Part shown: positions 19,691-32,583 of the stretch, in pieces
Layout: each line of letters begins with the position of its first letter
Position numbering within the stretch: position 1 is the first letter of the stretch
Assembly (NCBI GenBank): GCA_963978905.1
Contig: CAXBUJ010000043.1
Coordinates: 1-64,000, forward strand
From: Trichostrongylus colubriformis
Taxonomy: Eukaryota > Nematoda > Chromadorea > Rhabditida > Trichostrongylidae
Reading direction: 5' to 3'
Length of the DNA stretch: 64,000 nucleotides
Made by a program: the position numbers and the translations under genes
The notes under the pieces: model-generated
The model's database searches: none
What the model saw: the letters and a program-made list of their open reading frames with translations, nothing else
Told to the model about the DNA's origin: nothing

Positions 19691-21125
19691 CTATTACATA
19701 AATCTTGTTGTCACCTGCAATGCGGGAGAATTTCCCTTTTTTTTGTTTTGATCATGCATCTTGAGAAAAGAATATGAGATGTGCACCCATAACTGCAGAA
19801 TGTAATACATGCAGCTCTTACAGCTTTGTCCACTTTTCTATCGGTTCATCAGACTTATTTTTCATTTTTTCTTTCCAATTTCTTTGGTTAAAGCATCCTG
19901 ACCTCTCTTACGCAGGCTTCAAGAAGTCAAACCATCATAAATAAAGTTGACAGATTTGGTTAGACGGTCATCTCATGGGTACAGGACCATTGCTTCCATC
20001 AGCTAAACCTTACAAGCTATATAATGATAGGGAAGAATCAGTCTTTGCACAATTCAGATATTTTTCAGCACCTGCTATACAGCGGAGTAAACATAAACAA
20101 CAAAAGCTGATTTTTATTCCAGAATTTCAAAGGCATTTTCGAGCACAAAGTTTCGATCACCAGTCGAAGTTTCGACCACTAATCCTTGTGTGGTTCCATA
20201 AATAACTCATGCAGTTACTGTAATCTGATTAAATAGTAATTTTGATTTGATCGTAATTTGTTTGTATAGCATCTGCGATCCGTTTATTCACATTTGGCAG
20301 AATGTCACATCTGTCAAAAAATTCTACAAATATGACGAATTGTTCGATAATATATGAGCTATGGAAGGTCTCACGACCTGAACTGTATCATCTCCGCAGA
20401 TTCACTCGTGTACAACTGTTTTCTCTCCTTTTTTGGAATCTTTTGCAGAATGTGTCTCTGATTCCTGAATGCCATTGCAGCAGCGCGTAGTAAATACCAC
20501 CCTGGCTAGGACGTTGTCATCCTGTTCCTCAGTCAATCAGTTTAGTCCTACCCTGCATTTGGCGAGCTTCGAATGGTTTTCGAATGCCTTCACTAACTAC
20601 TAAAGACTATGCTCCTGAATCCGTTCAAGAGATCAACGAGCCACCAGAGTGGTACCGTAGAGTAATCCGTAGAATTTTTAGTATATTTCAACCGAAATTG
20701 TTCATCAGCACTGATTTCTAGAATGACTAGGATCCAAATTCGCTACTCCGGTCCATTCACCTATTACATTCCATCCTGAGTGATGAAGGAACACTGTGCA
20801 GCTTTGATCGATACCATGAGAGGCCCACAGGGTGGTGGTGCAGTGACAAGTGGCGCGCACTCCCATTCTCATATCCTTCCAGGGTCGATGAATTTGTACC
20901 TGGCTTGCCTGGGAGGATGAAAGCACTGCATATCGGTGGGACGCGCATGTCATTCTATAAGCCACGTCGCCTTCCTCCTACCATATTATGAATGAAACTG
21001 GACTGCGAGGCGCATCCCACAGTAGCGATTGATTACCACTGAAAACATGATCTTTTTTTTGATCGGCTATGCATAAATGCTGTCAAATCTACAAATGAAT
21101 GAAAAAGAGGTAGGTCGTCCGGCCA
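19691..21125. other. Intergenic/repeat-derived, one possible exon
   Basis: I see no supported gene. Around 20590-20720 the plus strand has an open stretch (SVQEINEPPEWYRRVIRRIF) that looks protein-like but has no recognisable family. The minus strand at 20705-20965 is open but compositionally unremarkable. Confidence 0.4.
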
Positions 21126-21285
21126 GCGGATCACATCTCCTGCCGTGATATCACATCTCCTGCCGTAGATGGACAGTTCAACTCAAGCCACGTAGGCAGT
21201 ACCTTTATCGAGGCGTGGATGTCAGTTCCTGGAGCGTGCAGAGCCAAAGGATCTAGCGCAACAGCTCGGCCCCGCCCACCCCAAC
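21126..21285 (+). repeat. Inverted partner of 23660-23806, RTE 5'-like sequence
   Basis: The block around TCAGTTCCTGGAGCGTGC and CTCGGCCCCGCCCACCCC matches the reverse complement of 23660-23806 with moderate divergence. It precedes the RTE coding remnants. Confidence 0.7.
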
Positions 21286-23496
21286 CGGGAGTGTGCTGCA
21301 AGTGTTCCGGTGCCTAGTGTGGGGTCCAAACTGAAACTGAAGAGCCACCAGACATCAGCGAACATACCATCATGCAAAGATTGTTGCAAATTGGATGACC
21401 CTATCTTCAGACAGCACCTCCAAATATCTCTGTCAAACAGGTTCGCTGTTCTGACAACATCCGAAAACGCTGACGATGCGACTGATCAATTTGCTGCGGT
21501 TGTTACTGAGTCTGCCATATCCACGTGTCCACTTCGCCGGCATCGCACCTAAGCATGGATTTCTGATGAAACTCCTGATCTGGTGGATCAACGAAAACAA
21601 TGCAAACTGACTGATTTACAAAGATACCGGGAGCTTCATCGTGTCGTACGTAGTCGTCTCAGAATGGAAAGGAAGTAATACTGGTACAGTGTCGCAGCAG
21701 AACTTGAGAATCAGGCCAACCGCAGAGATTATCGCCGACTATATGCAACTCTTCGCCGTTTTGGAGGGAAGATTAGAAGCGTAGATGACAACATCAAGAA
21801 AAGTGATGGAAGCTACGTACGATCGCGTACAGAGCGACTTGGCAGGTGGAAAGAGTATTTTTGCCAGCTCTACAACCATCCCATACCAGATGAATTGCCG
21901 CCAAATTCTTCTCACAATCAATCGTTTGATCGTATTTCCGTGGAACCTCCTGTTATCGGTGAAATTGAAACTGCGGTGAATTAGTTGAAGCGTGGGAAAT
22001 CAGCGGGAAATGTTGGTGTGACAGCTGAAGCCTTGGGAGCTGGTGGTGACGTTCTCCGACAACGATTGCACTCACTGCTACATCTTGTTTGGACTTGCGA
22101 AAGTATACCTACTTCGTGGAAGCAGGCGATCGTCATACCAATTCACAAGAAAGGAGATACTCACGAATGCAAGAACTATCGCGGAATTAGCTTGTTATCT
22201 ATTATTGGGAAGGTCTTCATGAAAATCATACTCGGGCAAATCCAGCGACGACGAGAACAGATGAGTTGGGAGGAACAAGCGGGATTTCGTCCCAATCGTG
22301 GGTGTTCTGACCAAATTTTCACCCTGACGCAAGTCCTAGAGGAACGTGTTCGCTGTGAGAAGCGTCTCATCATCGTGTTCATTGACTTCGCTTCTGCATT
22401 CGACAGCGTCAACCGGGTGGCTCTTTGGAAAACGCTTGCTGCAGAAGGCATTCCCGAAAAGCTGATTCGACTACTACGCAACGCATACGAAAACTCCCGT
22501 AGCAGAGTTCGCATAAAGGGAGAATTGTCGGAAGATTTCGTGGTCAACACTGGTGTTCGTCAAGGATGCGTGTTGTCACCAGTACTCTTCAATACTGTCA
22601 TTGACTCCATCATGAAATCCGCTCAAGTGAATCAAACAGGCACACAGTTTGGAGAAGGACAATTCATCACGGATCTCATGTATGCTGACGACGTCGCCAT
22701 GTTTGCCAATGATGATACTGAAGCTTGTGAAATAGTGTACAGAATTGAAAGAGCTGCAAGGCCGTATGGATTAGTCATCAATACTGATAAAACGAAGGTT
22801 CTCACATCTGACGGAAGTGCTGCACGAGTGCATCTGAATGGAAATGTTTTTGAACAATTCTCACATTTCAAGTATCTGGGCTCGACTGTGGAGGAGAAGA
22901 AAGTGGCGTCATCAACAGAAGTTGTGTATCGGATTGGCTCAGCATCGAAAGTTTTTGGCACACTTTCCTGGTGTGTATGGAAGAAGCATAACATAACGAT
23001 ACACTTAAAAATGAAGATCTTTCGCTCCCTGGTGCTACCATTACTTCTTTACGGCTCTGAAACTTGGGCATTACTGCGATCTGACATCCGAAAATTGGAA
23101 TCCTTTCAAATGAGATGCCTTAGACGTATACTCGGTGTATCACTTCGCGACCGACTGAAAAACGGAGTGATAAGGCAACGATGCTGTCGCCAAACAACCG
23201 TCGAAATGGAAATCCAACAACGACGGCTTCGTTGGTTTGGCCATGTTTGCAGAATGCAGCCGGAACGATATCCCCATAAGACCTTGTGTAGAATTCGGCC
23301 GCATGACTGGAAGATTCAGCGCGGAGCACCGAAGAAAACATAGTTGAAACAGATATCAAAAGGTCTTTCTAATTGCAGACTTAGTATTCAGCAAGCAAAG
23401 ATAGTGGCCATGGACAGATTGCAGTGGAGGAGAACTGTGAAGACCTTGCGCACTCCAGTGGTATCTACAGCAGCACTCAATGCAAGCTAAGGAGGA

Positions 23497-23536
<40 letters not shown>
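21286..23536 (+). pseudogene. RTE-clade non-LTR retrotransposon, RT domain with nonsense codons
   Basis: The long open part 21985-23343 is a reverse transcriptase with KNYRGISLLS, IDFASAFDSVNR, GVRQGCVLSP and YADD (in LMYADDVAMF), plus the RTE-type C-terminus (LRWFGHVCRM). The frame is interrupted by TAG just before 21985 (the apparent start is a TTG) and again at 23341-23343, with RTE-like sequence continuing to a stop near 23488. Upstream, 21310-21980 holds frameshifted linker sequence. The 3' end is a TAAG microsatellite, a normal RTE tail. The element is inactive. Confidence 0.85.
23497..23536. repeat. (TAAG)n microsatellite tail
   Basis: About nine TAAG/TAAGT units directly follow the RTE C-terminus, matching the short-repeat 3' tails of RTE elements. 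Confidence 0.85.
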
Positions 23537-23537
<1 letters not shown>

Positions 23538-23820
23538 GTGGGGTCAGGTCACTCAGTAGTGGGTTTGCTTCACGAGGCGGTTGGTTTACTGCCAATTTCA
23601 AGATCTTGACCAGTAGCTGGTCTACCTTTGTCAAAGATAAGAGTCGTAGAGTAAAGGCAGACCCCCCGCTGGGGTGGGCGGGGCCGAGCTGGTGCGCTAG
23701 ATTCTTTGGCTCCGCACGCTCCAGGAACTGACACCCACGCCTCGGTAAAGGTACACCCTACGTAGCTTGGGTCGAACTATCCATCCACGGCAAGAGATGT
23801 GATATTCTGATAATCCTGGA
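23537..23820. repeat. RTE-associated repeat, partly inverted relative to 21126-21285
   Basis: Bases 23537-23655 match 11205-11325 directly. Bases 23660-23806 match 21126-21285 in reverse. The RTE coding remnant is therefore bracketed by inverted copies of the same 5'-like block. Confidence 0.65.
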
Positions 23821-24126
23821 ATGTGCCTTTAAACAGAGTTTGATCATTGACACTGCCATTAACAGGTGCGCATCCATATTATCTCTCCACCGCAATGATT
23901 GTTACGTGTTAAGGGTGTGACTCAACTACACTTCTGAGCTAATCGCTTTTCCGAAAATTTATTTGAAATAAAAGGACCTCAGATATAACAGTACTGCCAC
24001 CAGCAAATTTTAAAATCGTGCTGAACGCCGCTACATAGCATCGTCGTCATTGCTTCATTCTGCGAATGCTGTAAGCAGAACATAGGTTAAGGAGGCAGTT
24101 TTTGTAACAGAACTCAGAATCAACTG

Positions 24127-24799
24127 TCATAATCCACCATTACCATAGGGGCCATAACCTTGCATGAATTGCTCGAAGATAAACTTCAACGTACGGAATA
24201 CCTAAAAGGCTAATTGACTGCAGAGATAAACGAACACTGGCATCAAGGCTAAGATATACCTGAAGATGGATGAGAAAAAAATTGGAATTTAAAAATCCGC
24301 TCACCTCAGGATTGAGTTTCTTAAGTTCCCTTTTTCTTTGCGTGATTTCGTCAGGAGTCAAGTTTTTGTCTTCAACTACTCGGAAAAACTGCTTAAACGC
24401 TTGTGGAAGGAAGTCTATAACGTGCTTAACTTCCTTCTTTATTGCATTTCTAAACTCCATCCTGTCATCTTCGATTGCCTCTACTTTGTCCTGAAATGTA
24501 AGCGGGTGAAGGATGCTGCCTGGAACTGCTCATATTTTATTCACAAACCCTTCACTCACCCAAATACCATTGTCTTCAGCCCATCGTTTGATTTTGTTCT
24601 CTTGCTCACCGATTGTTAATGTTTTGTTGGATATAATTCTCCAGTAGTCTCTTCGAGCTTCTGTACGAACAAAATATGCTAGCTCTCGTGGCAATGGAGG
24701 AGGCCCGTAGTGAACTTTAGGGGCTCTGGGAAGCGGAGCTCCAACGGAGCGCTGAGCTGCTACAGCAGCAGAAACGAGCAGTATGATCTCGAGCTTCAT
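24127..24799 (-). CDS. SXP/RAL-2 (DUF148) secreted protein, left-arm copy
   Basis: Three exons on the minus strand: 24799-24560, 24490-24305 and 24201-24127, all joined in phase 0 and giving 166 residues. It is the mirror of the copy at 63115-63787, where the domains are described. Encoded sequence appears identical in the two copies. SXP/RAL-2 proteins are nematode-specific, usually secreted and immunogenic, and of unresolved biochemical function. Confidence 0.88.
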
Positions 24800-24916
24800 T
24801 GCGAATGTCTAAACAATTGTTTGCTAAATTGAAGTTTGCACAGCTTTCAAAATGATACCATTATAATAAAATAAATAAAATTCACGAGAAAACGGAAACT
24901 AGAGAGAAAGTAGTTA

Positions 24917-25063
24917 CTGAAAGAGCAAAAAGGGATTCACTGTGCAGTGCGAGAGACTGCTGTGCTGCCCTGATGATCGGTGTGCTCTTTATATCTCTCT
25001 TTTCTGGTGGTGCTTTTGCCCTTTGCCGCAGATAGATTGTAGATGTTAGTTCATCTGCTTCTT
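24917..25063 (-). promoter_or_regulatory. Upstream region of SXP/RAL-2 gene, left-arm copy
   Basis: Mirror of 62851-62997: a TATAAAG (minus strand, about 24987-24993), a TTTCAG acceptor about 120 bases from the ATG, and an upstream module resembling one near 26384-26441. Confidence 0.5.
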
Positions 25064-28000
25064 GTGGAGTACATATTTATACTCATTCGAAAAGTCGTGT
25101 CATTTTCGAACCATTTCTCCTGAATCAGTGTGTTACTGTGTACTTCAGGAGGAGCATAAAAACGGAGAATTGCGATATTTTATCATTCGGCTAATGTTTC
25201 GGTGAATCGCCTTTTTTGAAGCTTGTAGGCTGAAACATATGAGTTATACAAAACGTCGAGTATCCTTTCAAAAATTACAAAAGAATGCTAAAAGTGAAAC
25301 AATCCACAGCGGCATAATTAAACCAAAGGACCTTATGAAAATTTAGAGCTGAAGCTTGGCATCTTGTGCTGGAATTTTCACGGTGGTGGGTTTATATGTG
25401 TTTCTAAGCCTTTAAGGTTAGGTCAGATTACTGATGGTAGCCCTCCAGAGATATTACTATTTAAAACTATGCTAACGGTTATCGACTCATGCTGACTGCC
25501 GTCTGTAAGGCTCAGCACAAGTGTATCATTGATCGTGTCTAAAAAAAATGCTGAGATCAAGAGAGAATCGTAAATGGAGTGCAATAAAAAAATATGTTTC
25601 ACTATAATTAAAAACGTAAAAACTTCAAACTATGTGACTCATTCAAATCACTATTTGATCTGCTGTATACTCTGTCGTATTTCAAGGCCAAAGTTGGCTC
25701 CATAGATCTATTGCGAATTATGTTATATTGTGTTAGTTGATATCAGGTCATTACTGACAAATACGAAGTATGCGTGCATTGAAAGCAAGAAATTCAACGC
25801 TGCACCCGTGAGACCCAGCCACATTCATACATCTTGTAGAAACTCCTAACGAAAAAGGCGCATTCGTCAGCGAAACCGCGGAAGTCAATTGCCCAATATG
25901 TTAGACCATACATAACCATATTCTATAAAAATTAAGATTCATTGCGAAATAACGCAAAAAACAAGGGTTTTTGTTATTTTTCCAGCACTTTTGTGCTACC
26001 CTTGTGTATATTTAAAAATCGCGTTACTTCTTTCGATAAATTTCCTGCCAATCGCTCCACCTGCTTTTCTTTACTCGATACTAATACAATAATTAATTAT
26101 ATTTTCATCATCACCATAAATTAAACGCTAAGGAAGTCTTCCTTCATATCTGTCGACTTGTCTACAGTGCCCTGTTAGTTTATATCTTTTTTCGTTTGTT
26201 TGGAATGTAGTTCTTATCTCACGTGGTGTAATGGTGGATATCAGAATCTTGGAAAATGGTAGATGGGTTGGTACGAGTCTGAAACTGTGTGGTGAAATCT
26301 GTTTTTTGTTTGCGGTGATCTTGGAGCGTTGATATTCATGGTGTAATGTAATGTGTAAAGGAAACATTGATGACGGGAAAAGTGAGCTTTTGCCTTTTTG
26401 CTCTTCGCCGTGAATAGAATACAGCTGTTAGTTCACCTGCTTTCGATAGGAAACATCATTATTTCGAAAGGTAATGTAATGTCTGAATCCGTGTTTAGTT
26501 ATCCTTTGTCATCTGCGTTTTTCTCGAATCTCATAGAGCGACAGGACACTTGTGGAATCTAAGAAATTTGTGACGGCTGCATCATTTGTGCTTGATATAA
26601 AGTGATCAGTTGAGCACAGTACTGCGCGAACTTATTGATGACATTGATCCACCGATATCAAAGAAGCCCATATCGCATGAATTTACATTGTGATGAGCGC
26701 AGTACTGATCGCTTGCTCAACTGGTCTCCATACAAAAGCCTGTCACCACGGAATTTCACGTAGTTCAACAAACAGTCTTAGGGTTTTATATTTTTTCTAC
26801 TGGATAACGAAGGACGTTCAGTCACCGAGTTGGGAAGTAGTGATAGAATCTGGCCATCCGAGCTCCCCATAGCAGCAAAGCTGATCCTTTCACATATATA
26901 TGTGCCACACTCAAATTTTCATCCTTATCATTCCATTATGAGCAGAGCTGAACTCGGTGACGGGTCCGCTAAAGTCGCGCCGTGGTCTTCGTGAACGTGT
27001 GCACCTTCGTGCAGGGTTGTCACAGCATGCTCACGACGCCACCGTCAGCCGCGTAGCATGGCAAAGTCGATGCGCTATAGGTGGTCCCAGCAGACAGGTA
27101 CCACAGATGAAATTCACGCCGATCATTAATTAGCAAATCGATCTATTCGATTATAGATGTTTCTTCGATTGGAGCAAGGTATCCATTGCCAGTCCTATCT
27201 TGTGAAAAGTTGAAATTCAGCAAGAGCTGAATGCCTTTGAAGTGTTGGAATGTGTTGCAAAACCACCCACAAAATGGGCATGGAATTTGCTTTTGGAGAT
27301 CAGTAGACGTACGGTTGTGTTCTTATTCATGTCCACTAATCATAATGGGATCAGTAAGTGTCAGAGGTGATACATCTGTCGCACTTTTGAGTTATTATTA
27401 CAAGTTATTACAGTATTAGAAAGAATAGCTGTACCCATGTTTATTCTCTTGTAGATGCTCATTGGTGGCGCAGCCAGCTAAGGGTCACAGATGATGGACC
27501 TAAGGAGAGTGTAGAAAGGAGGCACTCACATGCAGCACATGAGGTCACTTCATAAGCATTTCTTTTTATCATTCATAGGTGTCATGCGCATAAGTTATTT
27601 GATTGAATTGATAAGATCCTATTTTCGCTGTTTCGGATAAAAATTATGATAGACTCAGGTCTGAGATGGAGTGAACACGCGCAGAGGATCGAAAGAATGA
27701 TGGCTGACCTTCTTCTGTGGGCACGACTGGTCAGCGATGTGCTACTGCTGGTGTTTATCCATGGTTCATAGTGAATTCATTGTTGAAAATGCACTGTGCG
27801 AATCTGCTTTAGTGGTGAGTATTCCAGTGAAAAATGGTGATTTGGTCAAAGAGGAAGAAGAAGGCCACACGCGAGGAGGCATTCAGCTACCCATGGGTGT
27901 GATTGTAGGGAAGAATTAGCGAATAAATTTTTCGTTTCTTGTCTTTGTTTTCAATCTTTTGTTTTCAAGGATACACTATACTTGACGGCCAAATGAGCTC

Positions 28001-28438
28001 TGGCTGACAAATGGCAAAATACTGATACAGTGGAAATCTGGGGCTAGTAGTAGAAGTGTATGCATAGAAGCCTATATGTAAGCTATGTTCCAAATTTGAG
28101 CTAAAACCGTTCAGTATGAAGGGAGTTATGGGTCCATGAACTTGTTGATGGCTATGCTGGAGCAGTGCCGCGCGGGTTCATGGCCGTCCTGCATGCGTGC
28201 GACGAGGCGAGCGCAGCCGCTACGTACGCGGGGATACCCCTTGTCAGTAGCTACCACGGCTCCAAGGCGATTGCTTGAGGGATTCCGTTGAAGAACAGAA
28301 CAAAGCTGAAAACACAGGTTTTTTGGATGCTCCATATCTTCGTTGGTGCTGAACTTCATAAGCGATTGGTGACACCATTGAATTCAGAGTCCTCGATTCC
28401 ATGACTATGCAAAATTTCGTGCAAATAAGTTGTCTGGT
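25064..28438. other. Left-arm intergenic DNA, no supported gene
   Basis: AT-rich sequence with short ORFs only. It contains the 160-base dispersed repeat at 26836-26995 and the second promoter-like module near 26384-26441. Two open stretches, plus 27737-27919 and minus 28126-28359, have no recognisable domain, and I do not call them genes. Confidence 0.5.
26836..26995 (+). repeat. Dispersed repeat, copy 2
   Basis: Closely matches 10187-10345 on the same strand, with scattered substitutions. Its mirror is 60919-61078. Confidence 0.8.
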
Positions 28439-29125
28439 TTTTCTAAAATAATCGCCCTTCTAATTAATCCTATGATTTATTTCATGCCTTACCCAACGGG
28501 AAAGGCATAATGCATTTCTTAAAGCCGATTTTTTCAGAACGGCCAGCTGTGATGGCCATTTTTTGGAATTCAGTGTTGTATGCCTTATTATTGAGAAAGG
28601 CATAGAATACGATAACAAGTGAAAAAGGTGAAGTGTGCGACTGCACACTTCACTTTTTTCGCGTTATTCGTTGGATTTCATGGATTATGATATTTTCTTT
28701 TAATCGCGTCATATTTTTACTTATGCGGATGCAGACTTCACTTCCGCAGCTTGCCTGCGAAATGCACTGCAGTTAAATGGAATGTTTCATAGATTGTTCT
28801 TCATCGTCATTCAGAGATTGATTTCTTTTTTTTCTCAAATGTAGCTCTCACTAGAGGTAAGTATTATGTGTTTTATAGGTTATCAAAACACTTGTTCACT
28901 GTACTCATGTTGCATCGATTCGCGTTCATTTCAGGTGTGCGACTGTGAGAGATTCCTAATTCACAATATCCATTTTTGAGACACTTTTTTTGAGTTGTGT
29001 GTTGTCTCAAAAAATGGGTATTAATGGATTAGAATTTACAAACTGGATGCATCCTTTCCTTGCTCTATTGCGTCGTATTGCATCGCTCCTCCTGTTTCGC
29101 TGGGTTAAGGTTTTGTTTTCGTTTT
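28439..29125 (-). repeat. Hairpin-rich repeat family, left-arm copy
   Basis: Mirror of 58790-59480 and diverged relative of 48960-49650. It contains a near-perfect palindrome GAAGTGTGC-GACT-GCACACTTC near 28632-28653 and further short stem-loops. Confidence 0.75.
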
Positions 29126-30927
29126 TACACATGTGATTGGGCGCAACCTATGCGTATAGTGGCCCCCCTAACTCGCTCAGCACCATAGGTCCTGTCTTGG
29201 ACCTATGTCAAATTTGCGGCTTGTTACTCCATGAACCATAGAAAGCGCCTTGTCTTCGGTCCCCATTATTTGCGAAGCACTCAAGGGAGATAAGTGCAGT
29301 GTTTTCGAAGAAGCTTTTCAACAATATAATCCCATGTTTGGAATACTGAACTGACATTATCTCAATATTTCCAAGCAGTGTGTTATAGGGATTACTAGAA
29401 ATTTTCCTTACAGTGTGCAAGCGAAAGTTATATGTGAGTTTCAGAGTACATTGATTAATTGCTTTTTCGTTATGAATCGTTCAATGTGTAATCGCTTTTA
29501 TTAAGACGTGGATCATATCCATGAGGGTGTTTTTTATAGCCGCTGTACTTTTATTTCTCTTTGCAGAGCGCCTCGTACGCAACGCTGTGTTTTAGCAGCG
29601 GTTGCTTTTTTGGACTGTTAAGTTCATTACTTGTGATTGTCTCCATTACTACAGAGTAGCGCGAGAGTAAAAACTGTTTTCATTCTTTGAGTTTATGTTT
29701 TGTTTTTAGTTGAATTTCAATTAAATGTCGTAGTGTAGTTAATGTGCATTCAATCTAATGGAGTTATGCCGAAGCGGCTGTGCCTATAAGCAGAAATTGG
29801 GAGCGACTTACGCTTTTGTTGATTGCCCCCCCCCCTAACTCCAGTAGCACCGAACTATGTTCCTATAGGCAGTTCCTCATGTTCAGACAAAGTCAACAAA
29901 AGTAAAATGCTTTATGAGGAAACTCACAACATTAAGTAGCTGGCCAGCTGAGTCGCCACTGGAACAAGCCGAAGGTTGCTTTAAATGTCCATGATTTGCA
30001 TGTGTGCACATCAACTCGCGCCACTTTTCAGTTTCGAATTACCTTTTGCTGCTATTTTATTCTGAACCTGAGTGCGTGACTTGTTGGTTAAGATTATGAC
30101 TTCCCGGCATTTTCAAAAGCTTCAGTAAGATGTTGCGCTTTCCGTCATGCCATTGTGAACATAGCAGAGTGCATATATCGTTCTAGGTTTTGTGCGTTTC
30201 ATTTTCCACCATGCGATTCGACGTGCTCCATCTCCATCTCTATAATTTACTCAATGCGACATTCGATTCTTCTTCTCCAGTTCTTTTAGTAGTTTCTAAA
30301 ATCGTTGGCTAGTTCGTGGTGAAGGGCAATTTGGGTCCAGGGAGAGGCGCAACTTCACGTTTCATGACACAAACAAAACGTATCGCGCACCATTGCATCA
30401 TAAACATGGCCAAGGGAATGTGAGTATCAGTGAACTTGGGAAGGGAGAAGATCGTCGGAGGATGAGCCACTTTTTACTCAAACCCATCTTGCCGATGGAT
30501 GTTGATCCATCCACTCACGAATTCCTTACCCTCTGCACTTAAGCCTAAGTTCCCAAGGTCAGTGTGCGTCGGGGGGGGGGGGGGGACGCGTCGTCACGTT
30601 TATGTTGCAAGCTCGCATACACGTGAAAGCGTGCAGAGGGCGCTTCCACGCCTTCATTCCTACAGCAGCTAGATAATGCTAGATGTTTTTTCCATGTGAA
30701 AGGAGGGGTGTTAGCGAAAAGGGGTTTTCGGTGGAAAAATGGTTCGCAAAGTTTCCTTCCCCTCTCCTGGATCAAGTTCAAACTCACATCTTTCTGGTCA
30801 CATTTGTCATGCTCATGTCTCATGTCATGTCATGCTTCCGGTGGTGCATTGGCATCGTTTCCCGATATAGGATAGCGATCCTAAAAGGAAGTACATTGAG
30901 CAAATATGAATAAGCATATATTTGAAT
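29126..30927. other. Left-arm intergenic DNA, no supported gene
   Basis: Two related C-tract-containing segments (near 29150-29210 and 29790-29880, each with CCCCCCTAACTC followed by AGCACC) suggest another diverged repeat. There is a G homopolymer near 30571-30585. No gene is recognised. It lies downstream of the SET gene on the minus strand. Confidence 0.5.
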
Positions 30928-32320
30928 TTATTTTTCAACGTATACCTCTGAGCCCAGAAACATAAGCCGGCTGTGTCGGTACGCATCAGACGGAGAAACG
31001 AGCATGTTCGGACCAGATGGAGGAACGAGGCCAGCTACACGCGTTTTGACGTTCAGTGAATAGAAAACGTTGCGAGACGTGATAACGTTTCGCACGTCTA
31101 TCGCCCGCTGAATCGCTATTCTATGCGAGATGGCCATTTGTTGCGAACAGGAGCTATCGTCAGATGGGATCACCTCAATTCTGGGAGGAATCATAACAGG
31201 TATGCGGAGCTGTGCGGATGACTCTGTAACGAGGATATGCATTGTTGTATGAGAGTTGTATTGACGATGACATGTTCATTACAGTAATCTCACCCAATTG
31301 TGGCTGACACTCCTGGCACAAACATGGCATAGGTACAGATGTAGTTTCGCTATAATGCCTACCATAATTCCACATTAGCTGTTCACCAACCTGGAAACCA
31401 CGTAATCGGAGAATTGTTCCGACAAAACTGAGATGAAATGAAAACGATGCAAACTGTTGTTTCTCACATTTATGTCTCGCGAAGCTTTGAAAAGCACTAG
31501 AAGCTGCAATTGTCGGCCTTGGTCAGTGGGATCTCGTTGATGAGGCTTGTGCGTGTAGAGATTGTTGTGCCTGCTGCTATGATTGAAAAGGCGGTCTAAT
31601 GTCACGGCCCCTTTATTTATGGGATCATGCGCAAGTATTGAGTACTTCTCTTGCCTACGACTTCCTCGTTCATCCGTGAGGTATGCTGAAATATTACTAG
31701 TGTGTGAGGCCTTGCTGAGTAACATCCAGACTATCGCTTACCGTTATATTCCACTTCATAATCACCGACTAGGGTCTCATCCGCAGGATCCATTCTCATG
31801 TTAAGACGCTCATCATGAGTGATAAACAAACCTCTGGAAGACATGTCCATTAGACCCCGTATTTTATACAAATGACATTAAATCTTTCACTAGAGTAATA
31901 AGAGATTGCGTCACCTATAATCACTGACGACTTGGTCTTTCAGAATCGGGACCTTGGCGAACAACCCTCTTCCACCGATGCTTTGGATATCGCGGATTTC
32001 CAGCCATGGGAAGTCCTTAACACATTTCATGAAATGCAGATGATGATGTTGCATGTGAACTGAACTCACCTGTATCGGCTGGGCTAATCGTCGTAGGTTG
32101 AAGCACTGTCGTTCGTATTCAGTTTGATAATACCCCAGTCCTCCGTCATATTGCCTGCTATTTAGCTCTTGCATGTAGCTGAGTACACTACCAGGATCAG
32201 CCGTTTCCGGTAACATGGAGGCGTAGCGCTGACGCAGTCGCTCTTCCTGTTGCCGTTGCATTCGCTCTGCTGCAGCACGTGTCCGTTCCAATATTGAGCT
32301 TTCTCCTTCTATTCCCACCA
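30928..32320 (-). CDS. SET-domain protein (partial 5'), left-arm copy
   Basis: Mirror of the six-exon model at 55593-56985. Minus-strand exons are about 32320-32070, 32015-31915, 31833-31742, 31685-31468, 31390-31294 and 31223-30928. The 5' side is interrupted by a CR1-like element ending at about 32324. Sequence further upstream that could belong to the same gene lies at 36472-37036. SET proteins are lysine methyltransferases; see the right-arm entry for motifs. Confidence 0.8.
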
Positions 32321-32583
32321 CTATTGATACTTGATACTTGATACTTTATTACATGACAAGCATGTACAAAAGAAATTGCCAGCAAACATCTAGCATTGAA
32401 CCACAAGTAAAGTAGAGAAGACGAACATTATCCCATGCAGTTCACAATTTGTAAAACAGCGAAATCTGTAGCAACATATGGCGAAGAACAAAATGGTCAA
32501 AGAAAAGAGATTGACGAAAAAGAGAAGAAAGAGGTGGAAATGGCGAAATTTACTAGAGCATCATCCGGTTTCTTAAAGTACTA

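Noticed and set aside
28126..28359. 77-codon ORF in each arm (mirror 59555-59788) as a gene
   Set aside because: No splice context, domain or promoter; more likely repeat-derived.
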